A stretch of 64,000 nucleotides of DNA, taken from contig CANNEA010000008.1 of NCBI GenBank assembly GCA_947503525.1, positions 124,001 to 188,000 of the forward strand, given 5' to 3'. This DNA is from an uncultured Carboxylicivirga sp. (GTDB taxonomy: Bacteria; Bacteroidota; Bacteroidia; Bacteroidales; Marinilabiliaceae). This document shows positions 12,700 through 21,753 of this stretch, piece after piece. The position numbers and the translations under genes are program-made. The stretch's first letter is position 1. Every line of letters begins with the position of its first letter. Under the pieces are notes generated by a model. The model was given only the letters and a program-made list of their open reading frames with translations. It was not told the origin of the DNA and searched no databases.

Positions 12700-15021
12700 A
12701 TGAATTCAATCTTAAATAAAGTAGGATTAATGCTTATTGTTATTCTGTTTTTTGGATGTGCCAAGACAGATAAGTGTGCTAATGAGCAAGCTCTTAAAAT
12801 ATGGTTCGAACAACCCACCACCAAATGGAACGAAGGATTGCCCATTGGAAATGGAAGCCTGGGCGCCATGATATATGGAACTCCTGCCAAAGAAGTAATC
12901 TGTCTAAATGAAGAAACGATTTGGACTGGCGAGAAAATATTCGATCGCGACAATGAAAAGGCAGGACCTGAAACCATCAAGAAAATTCAGCAAATGATAT
13001 TCGATGGCGAATATGTTGAGGTAGAGAAATTTCTTACTAAGAACCTATTGGCCGAACGATTTCCAACCGGTACCATGACCAACCAAATGCTGTCCAACTT
13101 ATTTGTTGAGCGTATCGGTTTTGATAGCGTTTCTAACTATCGTCGCGAACTGGATTTAAATAATGCTATACAAACCACTCAATTTGAAAACAAAGGAATA
13201 AGCTATACCAGAGAATGTTTCTCAAGTTTTCCAGGTAAGACTATGGTCATTAAGTATTCTGCCAGTGAAAAAGGAGCTGTTAATTTATCTGCCTCAATAA
13301 AGCGCACAAAAAATACCAAGATTAAATTGGGCGAAAACAGCATTCACTTTTCGGAACATGTTGGTAATGGTGTTGGCGTTAAATTTGAATCAACGATTCA
13401 TTTCGAAACTACAGGAGGTACATCTAAAGTTCAAGATGGGAAAATTGTGGTTTCGGATGCTGATGAATTAGTTCTTCGTATCGTAGCAGCAAGTGATTAT
13501 CGAGGCGACGATCCTGTTAAGCTTTGTAATGCGAACTTAAAAAATGCCTTAGCTTCCAATTACGATAAATTGTACAATGAGCATGTTGCCGACTACCGTT
13601 CGTTATTTAAACGATTGGACTTTACGATTTCTGATAATGATGGCAAAGATTTGCCGACAGACCAACGCTTACAAAAAGTAAAAACGGATAGTTTAGTAGA
13701 TAATTACCTAACCCAGTTACAATATCAATTCGGAAGGTATTTGTTAATTAGTAGTTCCCGTCCTGGAACAATGCCAGCTAATCTGCAAGGTATATGGGTA
13801 AACGGTTTTAAACCGCCGTGGAATGCCGATTTTCATATCAATATCAATATTCAAATGAACTATTGGATGGCTGAAATGACCAATCTTGCCGAATGTCACG
13901 AGCCGTTTCTGAAGTACATAGGGGATCTTAGAGAAATGGGGCGTATTACTGCTCGTGAGGTTTATGCTTGTGAAGGGTTTGTTGCCCACCATACCAGCGA
14001 TGCATGGCACGCAACGGCAGCTTTCGGTAGAGCAAGATATGGCATGTGGCCAATGGGTGCAGCATGGTGTTGTCAGCACCTTTATACGCATTATGAATAT
14101 ACCGAAGATAAAGAATACCTGGCTAATCATGCTTACCCTATAATGAAAGAGGCGGCACAGTTTTTTGTCGATTTCATGATTACCGATCCTAAAACAGGGA
14201 TGCTAGTAACTTCGCCTTCAGTTTCACCAGAAAACAATTTCATGACGGCTGATAACGAGGTGGCAACTGTATCCTATGGTTGTACCATGGATAGGGCAAT
14301 CATTCTTGAATTATATCGAAATTGTATTGCATCAGTTGAAATTTTGGGCATTGATAAGACATTCAGCGACACTTTAAAAAGTCAAATGGCTAAAATACAA
14401 CCGCTGCAAATAGGAAGCGATGGGCGCTTATTGGAATGGATGGAAGAATTTAATGAACGTCATGCCGGACATAGACACATTTCCCATTTGTATGCCTTAC
14501 ATCCTTCAAATCAGATCTCGAAGGAGAGAACACCTGAATTGTTCGATGCAGCCAAAAAAACAATAGAATATCGGTTGGCGAATGGAGGAGGTCATACTGG
14601 ATGGAGCCGTGCCTGGATTGTTAATTTTTGGGCACGCTTGTTAGAAGCCGAAAAAGCACATGAAAATATCATTGCCTTGCAACAAAAATCAACGTTGCCA
14701 AACTTATTGGATGTACATCCACCTTTCCAGATTGACGGAAATTTTGGTGTGGTTTCAGGTATTACAGAAATGTTAATGCAAAGTCACGATGGTAAAATTA
14801 ACTTATTACCTGCCTTGCCAGCTGCATGGCCTAATGGAAGTATTAAAGGCATACGTGCACGAGGAAACATGGAGCTTGATATTGAATGGAAAGATGGACA
14901 ACTGGTTAAAGCAACAATACATGCTATTAAAGACGGCGAATTTAGAATGCTTTATAATGGTCACATGAGCGATGTTCTTTCATTAAAAGAAGGAGAGTCG
15001 ATGGTTTGGACAGGAAAATAA
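12700..15021 (+). CDS. GH95 alpha-L-fucosidase/alpha-L-galactosidase
   Basis: A 773-residue lipoprotein (LFFGC, Cys20) of normal GH95 length. It opens with the GH95 signature ALPIGNGSLGAM-like segment (LPIGNGSLGAMIYG) and the LNEETIWTG turn. The (alpha/alpha)6 barrel contains the catalytic set of the inverting family: Asn381 and Asn383 in NADFHININIQMNYW, Glu579 in LLEWMEEF and Asp679 in FQIDGNFG, which match the roles of N421, N423, E566 and D766 in Bifidobacterium AfcA. GH95 removes alpha-1,2-linked L-fucose or, in some members, L-galactose. With GH29 and two GH141-like genes, the locus carries at least three families able to attack such residues. Confidence 0.94.
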   Translation: MNSILNKVGLMLIVILFFGCAKTDKCANEQALKIWFEQPTTKWNEGLPIGNGSLGAMIYGTPAKEVICLNEETIWTGEKIFDRDNEKAGPETIKKIQQMIFDGEYVEVEKFLTKNLLAERFPTGTMTNQMLSNLFVERIGFDSVSNYRRELDLNNAIQTTQFENKGISYTRECFSSFPGKTMVIKYSASEKGAVNLSASIKRTKNTKIKLGENSIHFSEHVGNGVGVKFESTIHFETTGGTSKVQDGKIVVSDADELVLRIVAASDYRGDDPVKLCNANLKNALASNYDKLYNEHVADYRSLFKRLDFTISDNDGKDLPTDQRLQKVKTDSLVDNYLTQLQYQFGRYLLISSSRPGTMPANLQGIWVNGFKPPWNADFHININIQMNYWMAEMTNLAECHEPFLKYIGDLREMGRITAREVYACEGFVAHHTSDAWHATAAFGRARYGMWPMGAAWCCQHLYTHYEYTEDKEYLANHAYPIMKEAAQFFVDFMITDPKTGMLVTSPSVSPENNFMTADNEVATVSYGCTMDRAIILELYRNCIASVEILGIDKTFSDTLKSQMAKIQPLQIGSDGRLLEWMEEFNERHAGHRHISHLYALHPSNQISKERTPELFDAAKKTIEYRLANGGGHTGWSRAWIVNFWARLLEAEKAHENIIALQQKSTLPNLLDVHPPFQIDGNFGVVSGITEMLMQSHDGKINLLPALPAAWPNGSIKGIRARGNMELDIEWKDGQLVKATIHAIKDGEFRMLYNGHMSDVLSLKEGESMVWTGK

Positions 15022-15030
15022 TTAAATAAT

Positions 15031-16443
15031 ATGATAGGGCGGTTTATAATATTGGCAATTGTTTTTTTGTTGTGTTCGTGCAGCTTAAAAAACGAAAGAA
15101 ATTCAAAGCCAAATTTCATCATCATCTTTACCGACGATCAGGGCTATCAGGATTTAGGCTGTTTCGGTTCGCCCGATATAAAATCGCCATACTTGGATCG
15201 TATGGCAAGGGAGGGTGTAAAAATGACCAGCTTTTATATGGCAGCCCCTCATTGTACACCATCACGAGCAGCTTTGATGACGGGTACCTATCCTGTTCGT
15301 AATAATATGGCAACAGGCGATGGATTTGCTGTCCTGTTGGATGGAGACAGAAAAGGGCTTCATCCCAATGAGCTTACCATTGCCGAGGTGCTAAAAACGG
15401 CAGGGTATAAAACCGGTATGTTTGGCAAATGGCACCTGGGCGATCAAGCTGATTTTCTTCCTACTCGTCAGGGTTTTGATGAGTTTTTCGGATTGCCATA
15501 CAGTTACGATATTAGTCCGTATCATCTGAATAATAAGAAATTTGATTTCTCAGCATTACCTTTGTTAGATGGCGAAAGGGTGATAGAAGAAAATCCCGAC
15601 TGCGATCAACTTACCAAGCGCATCACCCAGCGTTCTGTTCATTTTATTGAACAAAATAAGGACGAACCGTTCTTTTTGTATATTCCGCATCCTGCACCTC
15701 ACCGCCCGCTTTATGTATCCGAACAATTCAGGAGTGAAGCAGCTGATACGCTTAAGGAAAAAATAGCTCAAGAAGACGGCTACATCGACTATAAATCTCG
15801 CGACCAATTATATAAATATGTTATAAACGAGATCGACTGGTCGGTTGGACAGATTTTGGCCGCTTTAAAACGTTGCGGAATAGATGATAATACTATTGTT
15901 CTGTTTACATCCGACAACGGTCCAACTAAGGGCAGTGCCTTACCGTTACGTGGGAAGAAGGGAAGCTCTTACGAAGGCGGTGTTCGTGTGCCTGCTATTA
16001 TCCGTTGGCCAGCTGGCATTCCTGCAGGACGAGTAAGCGATGAAATACTGACTGCGATGGATATTCTACCCACCTTTGCAAAGATGGGGGGCGCCACTTT
16101 GCCTAAGGATAGAGTTATTGACGGTAAAGATATTTTGCCCGTTTGGTTAGGTCATGAGGCAAGCCCACATCAAGCGATGTTTTATCATCAGAAAACAGAG
16201 CTGAAAGCAGTACGCTCTGGCGATTGGAAACTTCATGTGCTTGGCGACAGTGCGGTGGCATTATATAATTTACTTGAAGATATTTCTGAACAGAAGAATG
16301 TGCTTGAAGGCAATGAGGAAATAGCCGAAAAACTATTGAAATATATAAAGGAATTTAAAGCAGACCTTAAAGCAAATAATCGTCGTGCAGGATGGGTTGA
16401 GAATCCCATAACCTTGATTGAGAAAAAGGGAACAAACAAGTAA
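15031..16443 (+). CDS. S1-family sulfatase (CTPSR), paralogue of 32051-33460
   Basis: A 470-residue lipoprotein (FLLCSC, Cys15 or Cys17). Hallmarks: Asp35-Asp36 in FTDDQGYQD, formylglycine Cys75 in CTPSR, GKWHLGD, FTSDNGP and YEGGVRVPA. It shares with the sulfatase at 32051-33460 a distinctive central block (FLPTRQGF-E-FFGLPYS-DISP, then ITQR or ITKR before the FFLYI strand) and a matching C-terminal RRAGWVE or RPAGHVE segment, so the two are paralogues. Immediately followed (9 bp) by another, unrelated-subtype sulfatase, forming a tandem pair that likely attacks different sulfate positions. Confidence 0.93.
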   Translation: MIGRFIILAIVFLLCSCSLKNERNSKPNFIIIFTDDQGYQDLGCFGSPDIKSPYLDRMAREGVKMTSFYMAAPHCTPSRAALMTGTYPVRNNMATGDGFAVLLDGDRKGLHPNELTIAEVLKTAGYKTGMFGKWHLGDQADFLPTRQGFDEFFGLPYSYDISPYHLNNKKFDFSALPLLDGERVIEENPDCDQLTKRITQRSVHFIEQNKDEPFFLYIPHPAPHRPLYVSEQFRSEAADTLKEKIAQEDGYIDYKSRDQLYKYVINEIDWSVGQILAALKRCGIDDNTIVLFTSDNGPTKGSALPLRGKKGSSYEGGVRVPAIIRWPAGIPAGRVSDEILTAMDILPTFAKMGGATLPKDRVIDGKDILPVWLGHEASPHQAMFYHQKTELKAVRSGDWKLHVLGDSAVALYNLLEDISEQKNVLEGNEEIAEKLLKYIKEFKADLKANNRRAGWVENPITLIEKKGTNK

Positions 16444-16452
16444 TAAAATATT

Positions 16453-18207
16453 ATGAAACCTGAGTTTAAATCTATTTGTGTTTTTAGTGTATTTGTTTTG
16501 CTTATTGTAGGCTGTGCCAACAAACAGCAAAATATTCAACAGCCAAACGTCATCCTGATTATGACCGATGACCAGGGTTATGGAGATCTTAGTTGTCATG
16601 GAAATCCCATACTGAAAACACCCAATATTGATAAACTGTATGATGACGGGATAAGGTTAACAGATTTTCATGTGAGTCCTTTTTGTACACCAACCCGGGC
16701 GGCGTTAATGACAGGAAATCATCCGGGGTACACTGGAGCATTTCGCACCAGTTCGGGACGCAGCATGATGCACCCTGATGAGAAAACAATGGCGAATCTT
16801 TTTGCTGATGCAGGATATGCTACGGGTATGATCGGGAAATGGCATTTGGGAGATAATGCACCACATCGTCCTCAGGACAGAGGTTTTCACGAGGTGCTTT
16901 GGCACCGCTGTGGTGCTATTGGCCAAGCTTCCGACTATTGGGGCAACGATTATTTTGATGATACATACGAGCGTAACGGTGTTTTCGAAAAGTTTGAGGG
17001 CTACTGTACAGATGTCTGGTTTCGAGAAGCGATGAGTTTTGTTGATAGAAATAAGAAAAAACCATTCTTCTTGTATCTTCCTCTTAATGCACCTCATGGA
17101 CCATATAGAGTGCCAGAGGAGTGGGCAGAACCCTATAAGGGAAATAATCAGGAGCACAATCCGAATTTTTACGGCATGATTGCTAATATAGATTATAATA
17201 TGGGCGTGTTTCGTGCATACCTGGAGGAACAAGGCTTGGGTGAGAATACGATATTTATTTTCATGACCGATAATGGAACGTCGGCAGGAGCTAAGTTTAA
17301 AGGATTGGATTCGGAACCAATCAAAGGTTATAACGCTGGTATGCGTGGAAAAAAATCCTCGGTGTACGATGGTGGTCATCATGTACCATTTTTCATCTAT
17401 TGGCCTCAGGGTGGATTAACAGGCGGAAAAGACATTGAAACATTAGCGGCTCATATTGATGTGTTGCCAACGCTGGCAGACTTATGCAATATTGATGTTC
17501 CTGAAATGTATGATGTGGATGGTGTTTCTTTAAAACCACTGTTAGATGGATCAACTAAAGAACTAGAGCGTAAACATCACGTGGTACAATACCATGGAGG
17601 AGCTTATGGCAAAGCAATGCCTCCAGGTCCATTGGCATACTCGGTAGTTCTAACAGAACAATGGCGTTTGGTTAATTCAGATGGGCAGTTTCTGTACAAT
17701 ATTAAGGAGGATCCGGCTCAGCGCAATGATGTAGCAGAATTGCACCCCGAAGTATTGAAGCAATTAAGGGAAAGATATACCATCTTTTGGGAAAGAGTAT
17801 CCCCTCGATTGAGACCAGTGCGAATTGATCTCGGAAATCCGAATGAAAAAAGAACCGTCTTGTGTTCTCAAGATTGGCGAATGGAAAATGGAAATCCTCC
17901 TTGGAATTTCAATGCTATAAAAAAACTTCCGAAAGTAACTGGCCCTTGGTTGCTAGATGTGAAGCAAGCTGGCAGATATAAGATGACGCTGCGTCAGTGG
18001 CCGGCAGAAGCAGACAAGCCCGTTATTGCAGTGAGAGCTAAAGTCGAGATAGCAGGTCAGGTAAAAGAATGCAAGGTTGAGCCTGGAACCAAAGGCGTAG
18101 TCTTCGAACTTGATTTACCCAAGGGAACTACCGAGTTGGTCACTTATCTTTTTGACCAAGAGGGTAACGCAGGAGGAGCCTATTTTACCGAGGTAGAAGC
18201 TTTGTAA
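16453..18207 (+). CDS. S1-family sulfatase (CTPTR) with C-terminal beta-domain, S1_17-like
   Basis: A 584-residue lipoprotein (LIVGC, Cys21), about 100 residues longer than its neighbours. Hallmarks: Asp39-Asp40 in MTDDQGYGD, formylglycine Cys78 in CTPTR, GKWHLGD, FMTDNGT and YDGGHHVPF. The block RPQDRGFHEVLWH, SDYWGNDYFDD and EKFEGYCTDVWF is characteristic of the S1_17-like group common in marine fucoidan and galactan loci. Residues about 470-584 form an extra region predicted here as beta-rich (repeated aromatic-containing strands such as KMTLRQWPAEADKP), possibly a carbohydrate-binding accessory domain. Substrate position is not readable from sequence. Confidence 0.92.
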   Translation: MKPEFKSICVFSVFVLLIVGCANKQQNIQQPNVILIMTDDQGYGDLSCHGNPILKTPNIDKLYDDGIRLTDFHVSPFCTPTRAALMTGNHPGYTGAFRTSSGRSMMHPDEKTMANLFADAGYATGMIGKWHLGDNAPHRPQDRGFHEVLWHRCGAIGQASDYWGNDYFDDTYERNGVFEKFEGYCTDVWFREAMSFVDRNKKKPFFLYLPLNAPHGPYRVPEEWAEPYKGNNQEHNPNFYGMIANIDYNMGVFRAYLEEQGLGENTIFIFMTDNGTSAGAKFKGLDSEPIKGYNAGMRGKKSSVYDGGHHVPFFIYWPQGGLTGGKDIETLAAHIDVLPTLADLCNIDVPEMYDVDGVSLKPLLDGSTKELERKHHVVQYHGGAYGKAMPPGPLAYSVVLTEQWRLVNSDGQFLYNIKEDPAQRNDVAELHPEVLKQLRERYTIFWERVSPRLRPVRIDLGNPNEKRTVLCSQDWRMENGNPPWNFNAIKKLPKVTGPWLLDVKQAGRYKMTLRQWPAEADKPVIAVRAKVEIAGQVKECKVEPGTKGVVFELDLPKGTTELVTYLFDQEGNAGGAYFTEVEAL

Positions 18208-18248
18208 ATTATATTTTTAGAGTTTAATAATTGAAACTTAATTAGCGT

Positions 18249-20651
18249 ATGAATCTTAGATTTTTGAATATATACATTGTAATACTAGGATTGATGGCAG
18301 TTAATGTTGTCCAGGCTGCCGATTTCTATGTAAGCCCAACAGGTAAGGATAGCAATAAAGGAAATAAAAAGAAACCTTTTGCAACTATTGGCGCAGCGCA
18401 AAAGGCAGCCCGAAAATATACCGGGCAAGAAGCTGTAACTGTGTTTGTGGCAGATGGTATTTATTATCTAGATAAGACTTTGGTTTTTAAACCAGAAGAT
18501 TCGGGATCTGAGCTTTATCCTGTAATCTATAAAGCCATCAACGAAGGAGGAGCCATCATTAGTGGTGGTGCTCGTTTAGATTTAGAATGGAAAGCTTATA
18601 AAGAAGGTATCTATCAAGCTTCAACACCAAATGGTTTAAGTATCGATCAGTTATTTGTTAACGGTCAAAATCAACGTATGGCACGCTATCCGAACTACGA
18701 TGCCAGTAAAAGAACAGAAGCCTACCAAGGCTATGCTGCTGATGCCTTTTCAAAAGAAAGAGCAGCTGGTTGGCAGAATCCCGAAGGTGGCTACATTCAT
18801 GCCATGCATACCAAACGTTGGGGAGGTTATCATTACATTATTACTGGCAAAGATGCCACTGGTGAGGTGACTTACGAAGGCGGTTGGCAAAACAATCGTA
18901 AAATGGGAATGCACCCTGATTTTCGTATGGTGGAAAATATTTTTGAAGAATTAGATGCACCGGGCGAATGGTACCACGATGCAGCAAGTAATATTTTATA
19001 CTATATGCCCGAAACAGCTAATGAGCTTTCTGAAGCGAAGGTTGAAGTAGTGCGCTTGCGTCATTTGATTGAGTTTAAAGGTACGGAAGAAAGTCCTGTA
19101 AAACACATCACTTTCCAAGGCTTTGTGGTAAGGCATGCAGCCCGAACCTTTATGGATTGCAAAGAGCAACTATTGCGTTCCGATTGGGCCATCTACCGTG
19201 GAGGCTCGTTTATGCTTACGGGTACGGAGCATATTCAACTTTTGGACATGGAGTTCGATCAGGTTGGGGGTAATGCCATTTTTGTAAATAAATACAATCG
19301 CAATACATTGGTGAAAGGTTGCCATATTCACGATACAGGAGCTAGTGGTGTTTGTTTTGTGGGTGAACCTAATGCGGTGCGAGATCCTTTATTTGAATAT
19401 CACGAAACGCAGGATTTGTCGAAGATAGACCGTACGCCTGGCCCTAAGACCAATAATTATCCTGGCAACGGAGTAGTTGAAGATTGCCTGATACATGGTA
19501 TCGGACGCGTAGAACGTCAGCCTGCCGGAGTGCAAATTTCCATGGCACAAGGTATCACAATACGCGATGCGTCTATCTACGACTGTGCTCGTGCCGGAAT
19601 TAATATAAGTGAAGGAACCTGGGGCGGACATTTAATAGAGCGTTGCGATGTTTTTGAAACTGTTCAGGAAACACACGATCATGGTTCGTTTAACTCCTGG
19701 GGGCGCGACCGTTTTTGGCATAAAGACCGCGGCTATTCTCAAGAGATGATTGATGAGGATGCAACCCTTCCTTTTCTTGATGCCATGGAAACAACCGTAA
19801 TACGTAATAGTCGTTGGCGTTGTGATCACGGTTGGGATATCGATCTGGATGATGGCTCTACCAACTACGACATCTATAATAACCTGATGCTTTCAGGTGG
19901 ATTGAAATTTCGCGAAGGATTCCGACGCCGTGCCTGGAATAATATCACTGTGAATAATACTTTTCATCCGCACGTGTGGTATGCTAATAGTAGCGATGAG
20001 GTGTTCTCCAATATCTTTATGTTTAAATATAAAGATATAAGGGTGTCAAAAGGGGGAAAAGCAGGTAAACGTGTGGACAGTAACCTAATATTCAACTCTG
20101 AATTAACGCAGAAGTTTGGTTGGGATGAAAACTCTATAGTGGCCGATCCTCTGTTTGTTGATCCTGAAAATGGCGATTATCGTGTGAAGGAGGGATCGCC
20201 GGCTTTCGAAATTGGTTTCAAGAATTTCCCGATGGATCAGTTTGGGGTGAAGAAAGCATCATTAAAAGCCATTGCACGCACACCAGTAATTCCTGTTTTG
20301 GGTGATTTAAGCAGGGTCAAACCGAAGAAAAAGAGCAAACAAATTAAACCAAAACCAGAGCAATGGATGGGAGCTACAATATGTGGTTTGTCGGGGGAAG
20401 AATTTTCTGCGTATGGGGTTTCAAAGGAGGATGGAGGTGTAGCCTTGATAAAAGTGCCGCAAAACTCTCCAGTAGCTGCCAGCGTACTAAAAGAAGGCGA
20501 TTTAATAATGACCGTGAATGGTAGCAAAGTGTCCTCTACATCGCAATTTTTAAACCTCATTAAGCAAAGTGCTTCCGATGAACTTAAGCTAAAGATTGTG
20601 AGAGATCAGACGGAAAAAATGCTCATTATAAATAAAAGATTAGGAAAATAA
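18249..20651 (+). CDS. GH141-like right-handed beta-helix glycosidase with C-terminal PDZ domain
   Basis: An 800-residue protein with a type I signal peptide (cleavage near VVQA-A). Residues about 25-685 look like a right-handed parallel beta-helix of the GH141 kind: FYVSPTGKDSN start, IFEELDAPGEWYHD, YYMPE, and repeated N/G-rich rungs such as HITFQGFVVRHAA. GH141 includes an alpha-L-fucosidase from rhamnogalacturonan-II degradation and a xylanase. A lysine-rich linker (about 689-705) leads to a PDZ-like domain (707-800) with NSPVAASVLKEGDLIMTVNG and a SQFLNLIKQ helix. PDZ domains normally bind peptides in periplasmic proteases, so this fusion is unusual. The next beta-helix gene (21754) has the same layout. 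Confidence 0.8.
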   Translation: MNLRFLNIYIVILGLMAVNVVQAADFYVSPTGKDSNKGNKKKPFATIGAAQKAARKYTGQEAVTVFVADGIYYLDKTLVFKPEDSGSELYPVIYKAINEGGAIISGGARLDLEWKAYKEGIYQASTPNGLSIDQLFVNGQNQRMARYPNYDASKRTEAYQGYAADAFSKERAAGWQNPEGGYIHAMHTKRWGGYHYIITGKDATGEVTYEGGWQNNRKMGMHPDFRMVENIFEELDAPGEWYHDAASNILYYMPETANELSEAKVEVVRLRHLIEFKGTEESPVKHITFQGFVVRHAARTFMDCKEQLLRSDWAIYRGGSFMLTGTEHIQLLDMEFDQVGGNAIFVNKYNRNTLVKGCHIHDTGASGVCFVGEPNAVRDPLFEYHETQDLSKIDRTPGPKTNNYPGNGVVEDCLIHGIGRVERQPAGVQISMAQGITIRDASIYDCARAGINISEGTWGGHLIERCDVFETVQETHDHGSFNSWGRDRFWHKDRGYSQEMIDEDATLPFLDAMETTVIRNSRWRCDHGWDIDLDDGSTNYDIYNNLMLSGGLKFREGFRRRAWNNITVNNTFHPHVWYANSSDEVFSNIFMFKYKDIRVSKGGKAGKRVDSNLIFNSELTQKFGWDENSIVADPLFVDPENGDYRVKEGSPAFEIGFKNFPMDQFGVKKASLKAIARTPVIPVLGDLSRVKPKKKSKQIKPKPEQWMGATICGLSGEEFSAYGVSKEDGGVALIKVPQNSPVAASVLKEGDLIMTVNGSKVSSTSQFLNLIKQSASDELKLKIVRDQTEKMLIINKRLGK

Positions 20652-20664
20652 AAGATTAAACATA

Positions 20665-21654
20665 ATGAACAACCTTAAAAGACAATTAATACTTGGCTTT
20701 TTATTGTTATCGCTTACAGTATTTAGTCAAGATGAAATAAAAACACTTACAGCTAGCAACTTCAATTTGCAAGGAATTGGATTGGAAAAGAATGTGATGC
20801 GTCGTGACCCTAGTGATATTATTAAGGTGGGTGATGTCTTCTACGTTTGGTATTCAAAAGGCCCAAAATCCAGTGGTTATGATGCCACTGTTTGGTATGC
20901 TACCTCGTTGGATAATATTAATTGGACAGAGCAAGGTATGGCGCTTGCTAAAAGTACAGTGGCCGGTGCTTGGGATGAGGCTAGTGTTTTTACACCTAAT
21001 ATATTAATTGCCGAAGGTAAATACTGGCTTTTCTATTCAGGTATTTCTACCAATATGAAAGTGAAACCTGATACTAAAATAGGTATTGCGGTATCAGATT
21101 CGCCCGATGGGCCGTGGGAACGTTTGGCCACCAATCCGGCACTTATGCCTAGCAATAACCCCGATGATTTTGATAGTCACCTCATGGATGATGCCTGTTT
21201 GCTTATTAAGGATGGTAAGTATTGGTTCTACTACAAAGGTCGTCAGTTAGGAAAAACCGCGCGCGAAACTAAAATGGGGCTGGCCATTGCAGATCATCCT
21301 CAAGGTCCATATATCAAGCATAAAGAGAATCCGGTTATTCAAGGAAATCATGAAGTGGTGGTATGGCCCCAAGGATTAGGCGTGGCCGCTATGATTGGTA
21401 CTACGGGTCCAGATAATATAATAAACACCATTCAGTATGCCGAAGATGGCGTTCATTTCTCCAAAATTTACGATCTAAAAAACCCACCACACGCAGCTGG
21501 TGTATACCGCCCTGAAGCTTTTACCGAAAGTGGCGAGGGAGATATCCCATTATGGGGTGTGCAAATAGGTAAGCCTAATAGGAAAAATGGAGACCTGCCC
21601 TTTATTCAAGGCTTTACGTTAGATGTAGAAGAATTAGTAGATAGTGTAGATTAA
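20665..21654 (+). CDS. GH117-like five-bladed beta-propeller glycosidase
   Basis: A 329-residue protein with a type I signal peptide (ending LTVFSQ). It has the GH117 pattern: Asp48 in RRDPSDIIKVGD, the SVFTPNIL strand, Asp175/Asp176 in DSHLMDDAC and a His229-Glu230 pair in NHEVVVWP. In characterised GH117 enzymes equivalent Asp residues and a neighbouring His-Glu pair act in cleaving alpha-1,3-linked 3,6-anhydro-L-galactose from agar oligosaccharides. The protein is shorter than classical GH117 (about 360-400) and lacks the extended N-terminal helix used for dimer swapping, so substrate may differ. A related copy is at 62883-63899. It sits between the two PDZ-bearing beta-helix genes. Confidence 0.75.
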   Translation: MNNLKRQLILGFLLLSLTVFSQDEIKTLTASNFNLQGIGLEKNVMRRDPSDIIKVGDVFYVWYSKGPKSSGYDATVWYATSLDNINWTEQGMALAKSTVAGAWDEASVFTPNILIAEGKYWLFYSGISTNMKVKPDTKIGIAVSDSPDGPWERLATNPALMPSNNPDDFDSHLMDDACLLIKDGKYWFYYKGRQLGKTARETKMGLAIADHPQGPYIKHKENPVIQGNHEVVVWPQGLGVAAMIGTTGPDNIINTIQYAEDGVHFSKIYDLKNPPHAAGVYRPEAFTESGEGDIPLWGVQIGKPNRKNGDLPFIQGFTLDVEELVDSVD

Positions 21655-21753
21655 TCTGCTGGAACGATTTAGAGCTGATGTAGTCTTTTACAAAAAAGTT
21701 TACTCGCGAGATTTATGAACTGGATAAAACCGAATATAGCGTAAAATAGAATT

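Noticed and set aside
12444-12980. 178-codon open frame on the minus strand
   Set aside because: It lies antisense across the junction of the GH36-like and GH95 genes, both of which have full family motifs; its translation shows no recognisable domain.
16705-17382. 225-codon open frame on the minus strand
   Set aside because: Antisense to the sulfatase at 16453 and without any motif; a by-product of codon use.
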